Below are positions 46,301-57,000 of a stretch of DNA of 64,000 bases, piece after piece. Below the pieces are notes generated by a model, which was not told where the DNA came from, made no database searches, and worked only from the letters and a program-made list of their open reading frames with translations. Source of the stretch: Aplysia californica (Eukaryota > Mollusca > Gastropoda > Aplysiida > Aplysiidae); assembly GCF_000002075.1 (NCBI RefSeq), contig NW_004797499.1:382734-446733 (forward strand), written 5' to 3'. The position numbers and the translations under genes are program-made. Every line of letters starts with the position of its first letter. Within the stretch, counting starts at the first letter, position 1.

Positions 46301-47611
46301 TTGGCACTATAAACTGCCACCATTATTTTGTGAATTTAGCGGGGAGTCCCCCCTGCACTCCCTCCCCACCCCCTTTTTTTAAAAAAGGCAACTTACGGTT
46401 TTGTTTCAGATTGTGTACATACAGATCATTAAATGTTTATGGAGTAGGCTAGTTAGGCCGGGACGACTTCTCCCGAAGAGTCCGTAATTGTATAGTTACC
46501 ACAGCAATAAAAAAGAACAAAGAGAGGGATGTATAATATAGAATATAATGAGTCACAACGTAGGCCTACTAAGTCTTAGAGTAAATTAAGAGTTTATAAT
46601 GTAAAAAATCTCTGAAACTGAAAGAGCTTCAGAAATTAAATCAGACCAGAAGCCAAGCAGTGCATGTGGTGTAGGTAGGGGTGGGGCGAGCGGACGGACG
46701 GGTTCGTTACTCATGGACTCAGTCAGAGCGAACGGGTAACGGACGGCCATGAGAGCGAACTGCGAACCTCAAGACAGTTCGTTTTTTGGGTCCGCTCCAC
46801 AATTTGACTCTCTCAGCGAGCGGACTGCGGATCTCAAGCCTCAAGCATGAAGTCAGTTGGTTTTTTGGGTCTGCTCCACAATTTTATTCACTGGGCGGGC
46901 GGGCGAATGGACGAACTCTAGCAGATGAGATACTCGACGCGAGATTAGACCCGTCGTCTATTGTTTGTTAATTAGGCCTGATGTTTCAAACCACTAGCTG
47001 TGCCACAGGGAGTGAGAGAGGCTGGTGACGTAGTACTATGTGTGTAACCTTTCACCTCATGCGTGGGGCTCACTGTGTACGTTCCAATTATCTCAAAGGC
47101 CGGGGGGGGGGGGGGGGGGGCGCGGAAATTTCCGTCATGAACGCCTAGCTACAATGTGAGGCAGGAGGGTGATTTTAAAATTATTTTTGGGGGGTGGGGG
47201 GGGGGGTTTAAAAGTTGCAGGCAATGGAAGGAGTCGTTCCCCTCCGTCCGTCCGCCCGCCCGCTCGAATGCATGGAGTCTCTCGGTCCGCCCGTCCGCTC
47301 GCTCGCTAAACGAACTGTTGTCTCTGTCCGATGTGTAGCGAGTAGCGAACTACTCCTCGCAAACAGACGATTCGTTACCCGTCCGCTCGTTTGCGGGTAA
47401 TGCCAGCGGGTAGTTCGGTACTCGCGGACGCTAATTTTGCGAGCCCGACCCAACCCTAGGTGAAGGCTAGTTGAAGGGTAGGTAGGAGTAGGGTAGGCGT
47501 AGTCTGTAGTCCTCGCCTTTCTTCACTACCCCGATTACGAAGGAATTGTAATACGATACTAAATAATACATACCACCCTAGGGCTATTTTTGTGGAAGGA
47601 GTCAAGATCAT
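40382..47611 (-). CDS. Small single-pass membrane protein, 70 aa, two exons, unnamed
   Basis: I do not recognise this gene by name. Exon 1 runs 47611 down to 47574 (ATG at 47611-47609, donor GTATGT at 47573-47568); exon 2 runs 40556 down to 40382 (acceptor CACAG ending at 40557, TAG stop at 40384-40382). The split codon TG/G restores a Trp and the frame, giving 70 residues. Residues 1-8 are MILTPSTK; 9-27 (IALGWIGIIATGLSGFVLA) form one hydrophobic helix; from 28 on comes a highly charged, probably helical tail (RDSVISNRKVLMETRQRIKD, then QAQRESVEKYEQRNLLKQAQ). The shape, a short N-terminus, one helix and a charged coiled tail, resembles small inner-mitochondrial-membrane or ER proteins such as PET117, but that protein's GVxRD signature is absent. 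An alternative in-frame ATG at 47734 would add 41 residues but has a weak context. The intron is 7.0 kb of nested transposons. It is divergent from AAMP. What is seen is the exon structure; function is unknown. Confidence 0.72.
40735..42165 (+). mobile_element. RTE-like LINE, 5'-truncated
   Basis: Begins inside the RT (FEKEEIPSHRKEGHLIKGPK) and passes through NYRGITLLSIPGKVFNRILL, NQAGFRKKRSCVDQIITLRI, VNFIDYEKAFD, QECLLSPFLFILAID and DFADDLALLY, with an open frame 40999-41772. The C-terminal part (RKWRWMGHTLRKPSGNITRQ, then GRGRPQETWRRG) ends in a GATGATGAT tail at about 42145. Stops at 40929 and 41770 and later frame changes make it inactive. It lies antisense within the intron of the small gene. 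Confidence 0.85.
42300..42810 (-). mobile_element. CR1/L2-like LINE 3' fragment, minus strand
   Basis: On the - strand SELDYCNSLLSGISLEKVER and LQTVQDNAARLVLR match the thumb region of CR1/L2 reverse transcriptases; about 250 bp on, YQGPKIWNGLPSTLRKVKSF is the C-terminal motif of the same class. The two pieces are in different frames. Confidence 0.65.
43201..45039. mobile_element. TA-flanked inverted-repeat element M3, containing M2 copy 2
   Basis: Ends CAGTAGTCTCCGCCTAAACG and the inverse CGTTTAGGCGGAGACTACTG, with TA at 43199-43200 and 45040-45041. Removing the M2 insert leaves about 1.06 kb. GCGTGCGTTT motifs recur near the right end. No transposase. Confidence 0.82.
43763..44540. mobile_element. 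TA-flanked element M2, copy 2, nested in M3
   Basis: Ends CAGTGGAATCCTATTACAAC and GTGGACTCCACTG with TA at 43761-43762 and 44541-44542. It is collinear with the copy at 28956-29742. Confidence 0.85.
45554..46136. mobile_element. Mutator-type foldback element with 9-bp target duplication
   Basis: Terminal inverted repeats of about 140 bp (45554-45692 against 46136-45997) begin ACATGCGATTAAACGTAGAA and the near-identical ACTTGCGATTAAACGTAGAA. GTCATTAAG flanks both sides (45545-45553, 46137-46145). Long inverted repeats with a 9-bp duplication are typical of Mutator-like elements. The 300-bp core has a G-run and TAGATC repeats and codes for nothing. Confidence 0.85.
46676..47458. mobile_element. 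hAT-type element G
   Basis: The left end (from 46676) is TAGGGGTGGGGCGAGCGGAC and the inverse of the right end starts TAGGGTTGGGTCGGGC. Flanks GGTGTAGG (46668-46675) and GGTGAAGG (47459-47466) agree at seven of eight positions. CGAACGGGTAACGGACGG-type motifs repeat in both orientations. It ends 115 bp short of the donor site of exon 1 of the small gene. Confidence 0.75.
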
Positions 47612-48186
47612 TTCTAAGCACACTTCACAGATGCAGCAATCAACTGGTAATTCAATCAGTCTAACGAAATGCACTCCAGAGGATCTGGTTTCACCCTTGC
47701 TCGTCACTGTTGTTCGGGTGAAAACTGAAAACATTGGAGGTCACAGGTCAAGACTCTTTTGTTCAAGAAACTACGAACAATAAATATGGTCATGAGTAAA
47801 TTTTCTCCTCTTTATTTTTCTTGCCGACATTGGCTAAAGAATAGTGTCCCTTAATATTAGGGCTGAAAAAAAACCCTAAATGAAATATAAACGCAATGGC
47901 AAAAAATGGAATTTTAAGTAGAATGGCTAGGATGTTTTGTAATTTGAACGCAAAGCGATTCTCATGTGCGAAATTATTCATTGGGTAAAAAATACCATTG
48001 CGGCACCGTAGAAAATCTTTCCGGAAGTGTAGCGTGGGCCGTGTGTGTGTGTATGTCTACTACTGAGTGTGCCTCTTGTGGTACAAGTGTGTGTTTTTAT
48101 TTTTGTGTTCTTCATGGTGATACAGCAAAAACAGTCTTTGAGTTTAAGTCATACTTTTTGTGGTGAAGTTAAATTGAGGATTTAGA
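47612..48186. promoter_or_regulatory. Shared divergent promoter region of AAMP and the small membrane-protein gene
   Basis: These 575 bp separate the two outward-facing start codons and contain both 5' UTRs. No transposon terminal repeats were noticed here, in contrast to both flanks, which are full of them. That suggests constraint on the segment and a bidirectional housekeeping promoter. No TATA box is obvious at a convincing place. Confidence 0.55.
48021..48029 (+). promoter_or_regulatory. ETS/GABP-type motif upstream of AAMP
   Basis: CCGGAAGTG matches the consensus bound by ETS-family factors such as GABP, which is enriched at bidirectional housekeeping promoters in animals. It lies 158 bp before the AAMP start codon. 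Motif is seen; binding is inferred. Confidence 0.4.
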
Positions 48187-48796
48187 ATGGCTGACTTCGA
48201 ACAAGAAGAGGGGGATTTAACTATAGATCCGTCTGAAGTTATTCAAGTAATCGAACTCAATGACGATGGCGATGGATCAGGGGATCCTTCTAATGTAAAT
48301 GATGACTCTGGACTCTCAGGTTGGTTTGGACTTGATCTAGAATCTAGACCTAGATTCTAGATCAAGTCAAAGATAACATTTTACTACGTTGATTTTGGAC
48401 CTCGTTTGTCACACCCGGGATCCCACTTTTTTGGCAAAGGCTTTAAATGTTAAAACGACTGGACACTAGATTTCTAGATCTAGATATAGATATCTAGATC
48501 TAGAAAATCTAGATCTAGATCTAGATGTAGATCTATATTACATCTAGATTCTAGATCTACAATCTAGATCTAGAATTCTAGATGATCTAGATCTAGTATC
48601 TAGGGGAGGACTTCCGTAACGAGCGACCACTATGAGACAGAGCAGAATTGAGGGCTTGGGGTAGGGGTAGGGTTAGGGTTAGGTCTAGGCCTCTTCTTTA
48701 TTGTGTTTGATGGGGTGGTCGCTAGTTACGGCAGTCCTTCCAGATCTAGTTTAACTTGTTTCAGATTTAGGGTTAAAGTAAGCATGCACTCATCTC

Positions 48797-48846
<50 letters not shown>

Positions 48847-51012
48847 GTAGTCTCTAGCGCAGGGAAAACAGAAAAAAAGGAAAAAAGAAATTTGAGTCAT
48901 TATCATTGACCCAATACACAACTTGAATTCCAATTTGAGTTGAGTTTTTTTTTTGTATCGCATTGCACAATTAGAATTAGATCTAGACTAGATCTAGATT
49001 TCTTGATCCATCCCATGATATTTGTCCCTACGCGAAAGAGGATGAAAAAAGGAAAAATGAGGAAATGCTAGATCTGGATAATTTCCATCCTTCTTTTGAA
49101 ACTCCCTTTCTGCCAATAATATCTTGTTGTATTCACACACCCTGTTCGAATATAATTTCATAGTATTCACACACCCGGTGCGAATATAATTTCATAGTAT
49201 ACTCACACCCTGTGCGAATAATATTTCTAGTATTCACATAGTATACTCACACCCTGTGCGAATAATATTTCTAGTATTCACATAGTATTCACACACCCAG
49301 TTGGAATAAAATTTCACAGTATTCACACACCCTGTGCGAATAAAATTTCATAGTATTCGCACACCCAGTGCGAATACAATTCCATAGTATTTACACACCT
49401 TGTGCGAATAACTACAGCCATGTCTGAGACAGTATCAATGTCAAGCGCCATATGCCGATCAGCGCGATCTTAAGATGGCGCAGAACCATATATGACGATC
49501 TGCAGAAAGCGCGGCCATCTCAGATCTCGAGATGGGCGCGCCATCTACGAATTATTTCCAAAAATGAATAGAGCTGCGCGATCTTAAGATTGTGCAAAGC
49601 AAGCAAGAATTGCGCCATCTGCCGATCGCTTGGAAACACTCACAAACACATACAACATATTGTTTATTTACACACATAGAGGCGAGAGTGGCAAAGAAAA
49701 AGAGAGAGAGGGGGAGCAAAGCACTTAGAAACGAAATGCAAAAAGTCAAAAGAGAAAGGCTGTATGGGCAAGTGATACTTGCGTCCTCTTGAACCTTTCT
49801 TTTTAATTTTTGATATTAATGATAAATTCTGCGGAGTTTTGTTTGTGAACTTTGCAAAATCGTTTGTTTGTGTGTGATGGCGCGTCACGACCATTTTGAG
49901 ATGGCTGCGCTTTCTGCGGATCGTCATATGGTTCTGCGCCATCTTTAAGTTAAGATCGCGCTGATCGGCAAATGGCGCTTGACATCAAAAAGAAGATTTG
50001 ATCTCTATGTGTATCTCTTAACCGTTAATTTACAGTTGAACCTGTGTAAGACGGCCACCCATATCCCATGCCCATTGAAAGAGAAAAATGGCTGTATAAA
50101 TAAGACAGGTGGCTGTCTTAGGCAGGACTGATCAAGATGAAGAAAACAAACCATTCCTTTCTGAGGTCCCAACCCAAGAAAGCCATATTGTTGTTGTTGT
50201 TTTTGCTGTTTGTTTGTTTTTTTTCTTTTGTTCCTGCTTTTTTTGTGCAACTGCAAGGGTGACAAAAAAGCGAAATGTGTCAGACAAGGAGGACCGAGTG
50301 CTATGGTAAAACAAGCTCATGGGTCGCCACCACTTGAAGACTGGGTAAACAGTTACCACTCATCTCACTTACGATTTGTGTATGAGTTCTGGGCGGGGCT
50401 TATGGCTAATATGGGTTATGAGAGATCACACACTTCCCTCACCAGCAGCTGAAAATTTGTTAATTATTAGGCGACAGTGGGAGGGGCTTACGCAATATGA
50501 TCGGCTGGAGGGACTACCTAACATTAACAACGACAGGTGATTGGATTCATGACAGCTCGCCCACAACGCCAGGGGTCAATGCACAATTTATGACAAAACG
50601 TAATGGAGTCACTAAGTTGGCCGTCAAAGCAGGTGTTTTTGTTTGGTGTGATAGGGGTTGTGTGTTAAAATATGGTGGCTGCGGTCTCGTCGGACAGGTG
50701 CCCGTTGTACAGTTAAATTTTATATTAAAACGCAAGGGGAGAAATGGAAAGTGGTCGTTTGTACAAGTGGCCGTCAGGACAAGTTCGACTGTACTTCATG
50801 GACACCTCTATTCTAGTGAGAGGCGAGCCTTTTGGTTATTCTCACCCGGTGTGCCTCACCATGATAGGCCAACCAGTGTAGCGTTCACCTTGAACAAACG
50901 TTCCAGCGCTCTTGTGTTGAAAGCATGCAATTTTGTCTGGCCCGTGAGAGAGGGGGGGGGGGGAGAGAGAGAGAGAGACAGAAAGAGAGAGAGAGAGACA
51001 GACAGAGAGAGG

Positions 51013-51047
<35 letters not shown>

Positions 51048-54000
51048 TTGCAGAGAGAGAGAGAGAGAGGAGTAGCGTGAGAACTTTCGGGCAAAACAAA
51101 ATGGTGACCCGCGTAGTTCGGGTCGATTCGAAAAGTGAAATAGCCGTAGCATCTTTGTAGACGACCAAATTAGCTCACTTTTGTGCAATAACGTCCTTTT
51201 TTCTTTGTTTTTGTCTATTTGATCATCCACACCGATAGACAGTATTCCGAAATTTAAGAAAAACAGATCTTATTTTACACTGGGTGAGAATAGGCTGGCA
51301 AGTCTCACGCGTGGTGAGAGGTCGATTGTTTTATTCTCACCCGCGGTGAGGATAGCCTCCATTACTTAACATGCTTCCCCCCCACCCCCGAAACACCCCT
51401 TGATAAAAACAAGTGAAATTTTTTTCATTACTGATTTTGTACTGAAAAATAGCAGCACATCTATGTCTCTCGCTCTCTTTCAAAAGAAACATCAATACTG
51501 AGTATTTAAGTCAGTTGACATATTCCAGTACACTATTGAGGCCAAACCCAGAGAATACCATAATTTATCAGGGTCAGACGTCACACTTACAGAGCTCATG
51601 ACAGGAATTAAAAAATTTTTGCTTGTTCTTAATGAGTTTTGTTATTCGAGAGGTCAGTACAAAATGGTGTTTGACACATATAAAAATAAACCACTTAAGC
51701 TAAGGCATGCAAACGTTCTGGCAGCAGACATGCAAGTCACTCTCATATAATAATTGCTCTTTCCTCTTTGCATTCATCATCCATTGATTGTAAATTAAAT
51801 TACTTCAAAAGACCTCTTTGGGAGCATAAAGGTCATGTCAGTTACTGCTGTATTGAAAAAACGCTCATGTCTGATAGTATTCAATGCCTAGTTTTAACGC
51901 TTCTTTTTCTGTGTAATGAATATTTATTTTATTTGTACCTCCTGCACATCTTAGTCGTAGGTTTATTATTGATTTTACTCGTTTTTCTTGAAGATGAAGA
52001 TGCTGATGAGAATGAAGAAATGGACACAGATGAAGCAGCTGCTGGACCCGTGCAGGATGACTCCGCTCTCACTTTTCTTGGTCATCACAATGATGCAGGT
52101 TGATTTTCTGAACTGTTCTTTCACCAGTCCATGTAGAAGTAGAGTTATTGTTAACACTTTTTTGGTGCTCTCAGGTTTACAATATTCTTGAAGATGTCTC
52201 ATTTCAAAGTGAAGTAGCAGAAGGAAGTCATAAAAACTATATTACTTACTTCAGTATTACATGTTGAATGGGATGCTAACATCAAGCCGTCTTAGTATAA
52301 GTGGAGATGTTACTAACTATAGTAAATATGAATATAGAGAGTTTGTAGAAGTTTTAGATGGCATTGCCAGCTCTATAGGGCTATCTGCTGCTTGAATTAA
52401 GTAATTTCCCTAATAAGACATTTTTGACATGCAACTAAACTACGGAACTTAATTTGAAGACATCTTTGTCAGTGGCATGGTGTGCCCATCTGTGTGTTTG
52501 TAAAAATATATCTGTACTTCAATTTTGTGTCAATTCTATTTTTAATGTAAAAATATTATCTCTATTTTGTTACTCATGTTTGATGCATGTTGTAAGTTGT
52601 TTCCAGGGCTATAATACTGACTATTATAATACAATACGTATATGTATTCGATTCCTTTTTCATGCAGTTTGTTTGGGTTTTTTGGTTTTATTTCCAGTAA
52701 TTTGTACTGAGATCAGCCCAGTCAACAGTCATTTAGTCATCACAGGAGGACAAGATGACCAAGCCTTGGTTTGGAACAGTCGTGATGGATCAGTTATGTT
52801 CCAGTGCACTGGTATGTGTGTGTGAGACAGTGTTTGTTTGTGTGTGTGCATCATGTAGGAGTGTGTGAAGACATTTGAAAGGATCAATGCTTTTTTAAAA
52901 TATATGCTCTCTTATGCAGTTATCTTTGTTTATTATAGATTACCTTGCTTGCTTATTTAAAACTGAAAATTTTCTTTTCTTTTCTTTATATTTCAAAACC
53001 ACATTGAAAAGAGGTCCTTTGGCACTTATATGACCTTATTGTGTTGCAAGTGCCGTAAAACTCTTACTAAAACTAAAAACGAAAAGAGACTTCATTACCT
53101 GTTTGTCTGTTTTCTCATGTTTATTACTGATCCATGAACAGAAATCAAAGTTGAAATTTTTTGGGTAATGACAGGCCACACAGACACTGTTGTCAGCGTA
53201 GGATTCAGTTTTGACGGCTCATTTGTGGCTACAGCTGACATGAAGGGTATGATAAAGGTGTGGAAGGTGGAAACTGGCACTGAAGTCTGGTCTTTTGAGG
53301 TCTCTGATATTGAAGTAAGTGATCTGGATTGTTTTTAATTCTTACACTATGAAGCAAGCTACTAATTTTAAAAATTTGTTGTTGATGTTTTGGGGTAATG
53401 TGCATTACTGTGGTCAACGTTTGCTGTTGTGAAGTCTGTAGTTAAAACTTAAAACTTCATTACAATGCATTTATAACTTATTATACCCGACACGAAAAGG
53501 ATACAGACAGAAGGGCTTTGTAATCTAAGAACCTTGAAGTTAAGCATGGCATCTTTTGATAAAATTTGGACAGTTGTCAATCACCTACAATTGAATTAAC
53601 ATCATGCTAAACATTGATTGTTTGCTGCTTAAGTTTTCCTATTTCTATAATATAAAGATTGACATGAATACTTGTGGTAAGTTTCAGGCTGAAAAGATCC
53701 ACCATTGTTTATACTTTAGCTGAAAGTAATGTTCACCCATTACGACAAGTTTAAACTTTTATCATTTCTTTGAAAACAGCCAATCACAATAAACTTTAAA
53801 GAGAACATAAATTGGTAAGTTGTTCTTAGATATATAAAAAAAGCTTGTTCCATGAGGATTTGATGGCTGAAATAATCATATTTCTACTTGCAAAGTTTTT
53901 TGCATCGTTTGATGATAGAGACGTGTGAAAAAAAGGGCTATTAAAACTTGTGGTATGCAGGTTTTCTCCATGTTTGACAATGAGTCACATTCCCTTAAAC

Positions 54001-57000
54001 CAATTTCGTATGTTTAGGCTATATCTTAGCATTCTGACAATAACTTGTCGCGAAAGTTTGAAAATTCTGGCCCTCCAACTGGATCATTGTATCTGTCAAT
54101 GAGAAGTTACACCTACTGTGATTTTATTTTACTATTTCAACCCGTAACAGTAACATATTTTTCCATTAAGTGCTTTCATTATAGTCTGTTACCTACATTT
54201 CGTACTTCATTATCATATATAAGTCTAAAATTTCAGTCTCACAGTATTTTTCACTTGTGCTGTCTCGTGTGTTGTCAGTGGCTTCAGTGGCACCAGGCTG
54301 CTCCTGTTCTTCTTGTTGGGACCAAAGAAGGGCAGGTCTGGATGTGGAAAATCCCCTCTGGTGACTGCAAGACATTTGTCGGCTATGGGCCTTCGGCATT
54401 GTGTGGACGCATTTTGCCTGATGGTAAGGATGTAGTTGTTATCGTGCTAAGTAATGTAGAAAAGTTGAAAATACGTTGATTATTATTATAAGCTGTACCA
54501 GTTTTATTCCTTCTACTCTTCTTTTTTTCTTGCACTCTCTCTCTCTCTCTCTTTTTTTTTTTTTCCTTTCTTTTTTCTGTTCAGGAAAGGAATTAATGAA
54601 ACATGAGATATGGAATGAGATAATGTAGCAGAATGTGCTGTATTCCACGTGAGTGTGTTCTTGGGGGTTTTTTTCACAGGAAAGAGAGCTTATGTTGGCT
54701 ATGATGATGGAGCAGTGAAGGTTTGGGACCTTAAATCTACTGAAGCGGTGTTCACAGTATCTGGTGAGTCTTTAGCACGTGTTACGTTTTGCCAGAATAG
54801 TTTTGATTTGAGCCATAGATGAAAAGCGTAAAAGAAGAATTTATTATTTAGTTTCCTGCTCTGACAGTTTATGCTGTTTTATGACCTACACGTTGTGTCC
54901 TTTGGAATCATGAAGTCTCAATAAATAGAGCATTCTAGCATAGTGGATCACAAGTTAAATCAAGAAAAAAGAAATTAAACATTTCTGTAACTAGACCATG
55001 GCCTTATTTCTGAGTGCATGTTGTGTAAGTAGTTGTTATTTACTTCCAGAAGTTCTGATTAACCCAAGCGCAAGGTTTGGTTGTTGTGAGTTCATTATTG
55101 TCCAATATGTTGTTTTCTTTCTATTACTCTATTGAGCTTGATGCACTTGTTCTTAATGAAACATGATACAAAATGTACCTTGCCTATATTTCATTTTTCT
55201 CATTTATTATTTAATATGTGTGGCATCGTGACGGTATCAGGCACGCGTGGTTGGGCAATTTTTTTCAGCTGTTCTGTTTTTAGCTCAGCATATTTCATGT
55301 CCATTTAGGAACCCATATTTCTGTGTTGATTTTATTTTAAAAATAACATTGATCAGAGGCACAACAAATATAAATTTGCAATTCCCAAGGACACTCAAGC
55401 TTTGCAAGTCACCAAGCTTTGGTGGCCATTTTCTCACAAGTTTTGCCACTAACACCAGGCGGCCCCCCTGCTCTTTGTATCACACATATTTCAACTTCTA
55501 TTCATGATAGATGGGATTTTTTTAAACAAGAAAAATAAACAAGCTTTAATTAAGATTATTACAGTAACTCCATATGCCAAAAAACTGAAGAACGCCTGAT
55601 TCCACCGCATTGTGACATATATATATGGTGCCTCTCCTCCCCCCCCCCCCCCCCCCCCACCCCACACACACATACGCACACACAATTATTTTTGAAGAAT
55701 TTTCTAATCCCCAGGACATGACGGACACAAGGAACCTGTTTTTTGTATGGATCACAACAATGATGGTTCCTTGATCATGTCTGGCTCTGGAGACATGACT
55801 GTGAAAATAATCAGCACAGTGAATGGAAAGGTAAGGGTGCTCATTCATGTATATATTTGTCCCTTGTTGTAAGACTTGATTGTTAGTGGGATGGGGGCTT
55901 TTGTTTGTCTTCTTACACTGCGTTTGATGCTTTGAATTGTTCTTTTTTAATAATTGAATAGTGTTTTCATAGTTGTGTGTGTGTGAGGGTGGGGGGGGGG
56001 TGTTGATGCTAAAGTGTGGTTTGTTGAGATCATCTTACTGAATGTATCTGTTTTAGACCTGCATGTTTGCCGACAATCGTCTGAAATCCGACAATCGCGA
56101 CGCGACCCGCGAGGCCGCCGATGCTATCGCTAGGCCCACCTGTATCAGTCAATGTGCGAAATGCGAGGCCTGGCCGACTGCCAGCGTCCCCCTTTTCTCC
56201 CGTCGGCTTTGTCGGCACTTTCGTTTTCGTGCCGACTGCCGATGTCGGCGTTTCCGACATAATTGTCAGAACCTGAGTAGAAATGGGAATACGAAAAAGG
56301 ACGACGACCTAAATTATCTACTTTCAGTTTTGTGCTCGAGCGGCCATTTTGAATTTCGCTTTGTTGACAAATTCAATTGTTCAGATCGTGTGGATTCATT
56401 TCAGTCCGACTCACTTAGATAATAGAATCTAGATCTAGATCTAGATTTATATAGATCATTATAGACCTCATTGGAGGATTCATATTCCAATTCTATTGTG
56501 TCATACCCTATCATAGGTTGTGCTGTAATATTAATGTTGGTAAAAGGCATTTCATCAGGTGCATGAATTATTTATTTATTTAGAATCTAAATATCTAGAC
56601 TCAGCTGAGCCCCTCTGTTCGGAATCGGATGCGGATTTCTAGTTCAAGGCCTATTCCTAGAATCTAGTTCCAATTCACTTGTTCTACAAGATCTTGATCT
56701 AGTTTTATTTAGTTTACTAGATTTATATGGAGGATTCATATTCCAATTCTATTGTGTTATTGTATCAAACCTTATTATTATAGATCTAGCAATGTGTAGA
56801 TGTAGGCCATTATATTATGCTCCTTGTACGCCTTGTTTGTTTTGGAGTGTGGTTTTTTAATTTTTAAAATGTTTTTCATTTTGGACTTTTGCTGGCCTTT
56901 TCACATGAGGCTCGTTGCAGGTTCTTTTTGGGGGTAGGGGCAGGGTTAGGTCTCTTCTTTGTTGTGTTTGTTGGGGTGGTCGCTCGTTACTGGAAGTCCT

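Noticed and set aside
47456-47734. 92-codon - strand frame as a stand-alone protein
   Set aside because: It reads through the exon 1 donor of the small gene into intron; the spliced 70-residue product is the better model.
49115-49410. CRISPR-like array
   Set aside because: Units are contiguous tandem repeats without unique spacers, in an intron of an animal gene.
56063-56422. 119-codon frame in element A copy 3
   Set aside because: Disrupted in copy 1 and altered in copy 2, with no recognisable motif; not counted as a gene.
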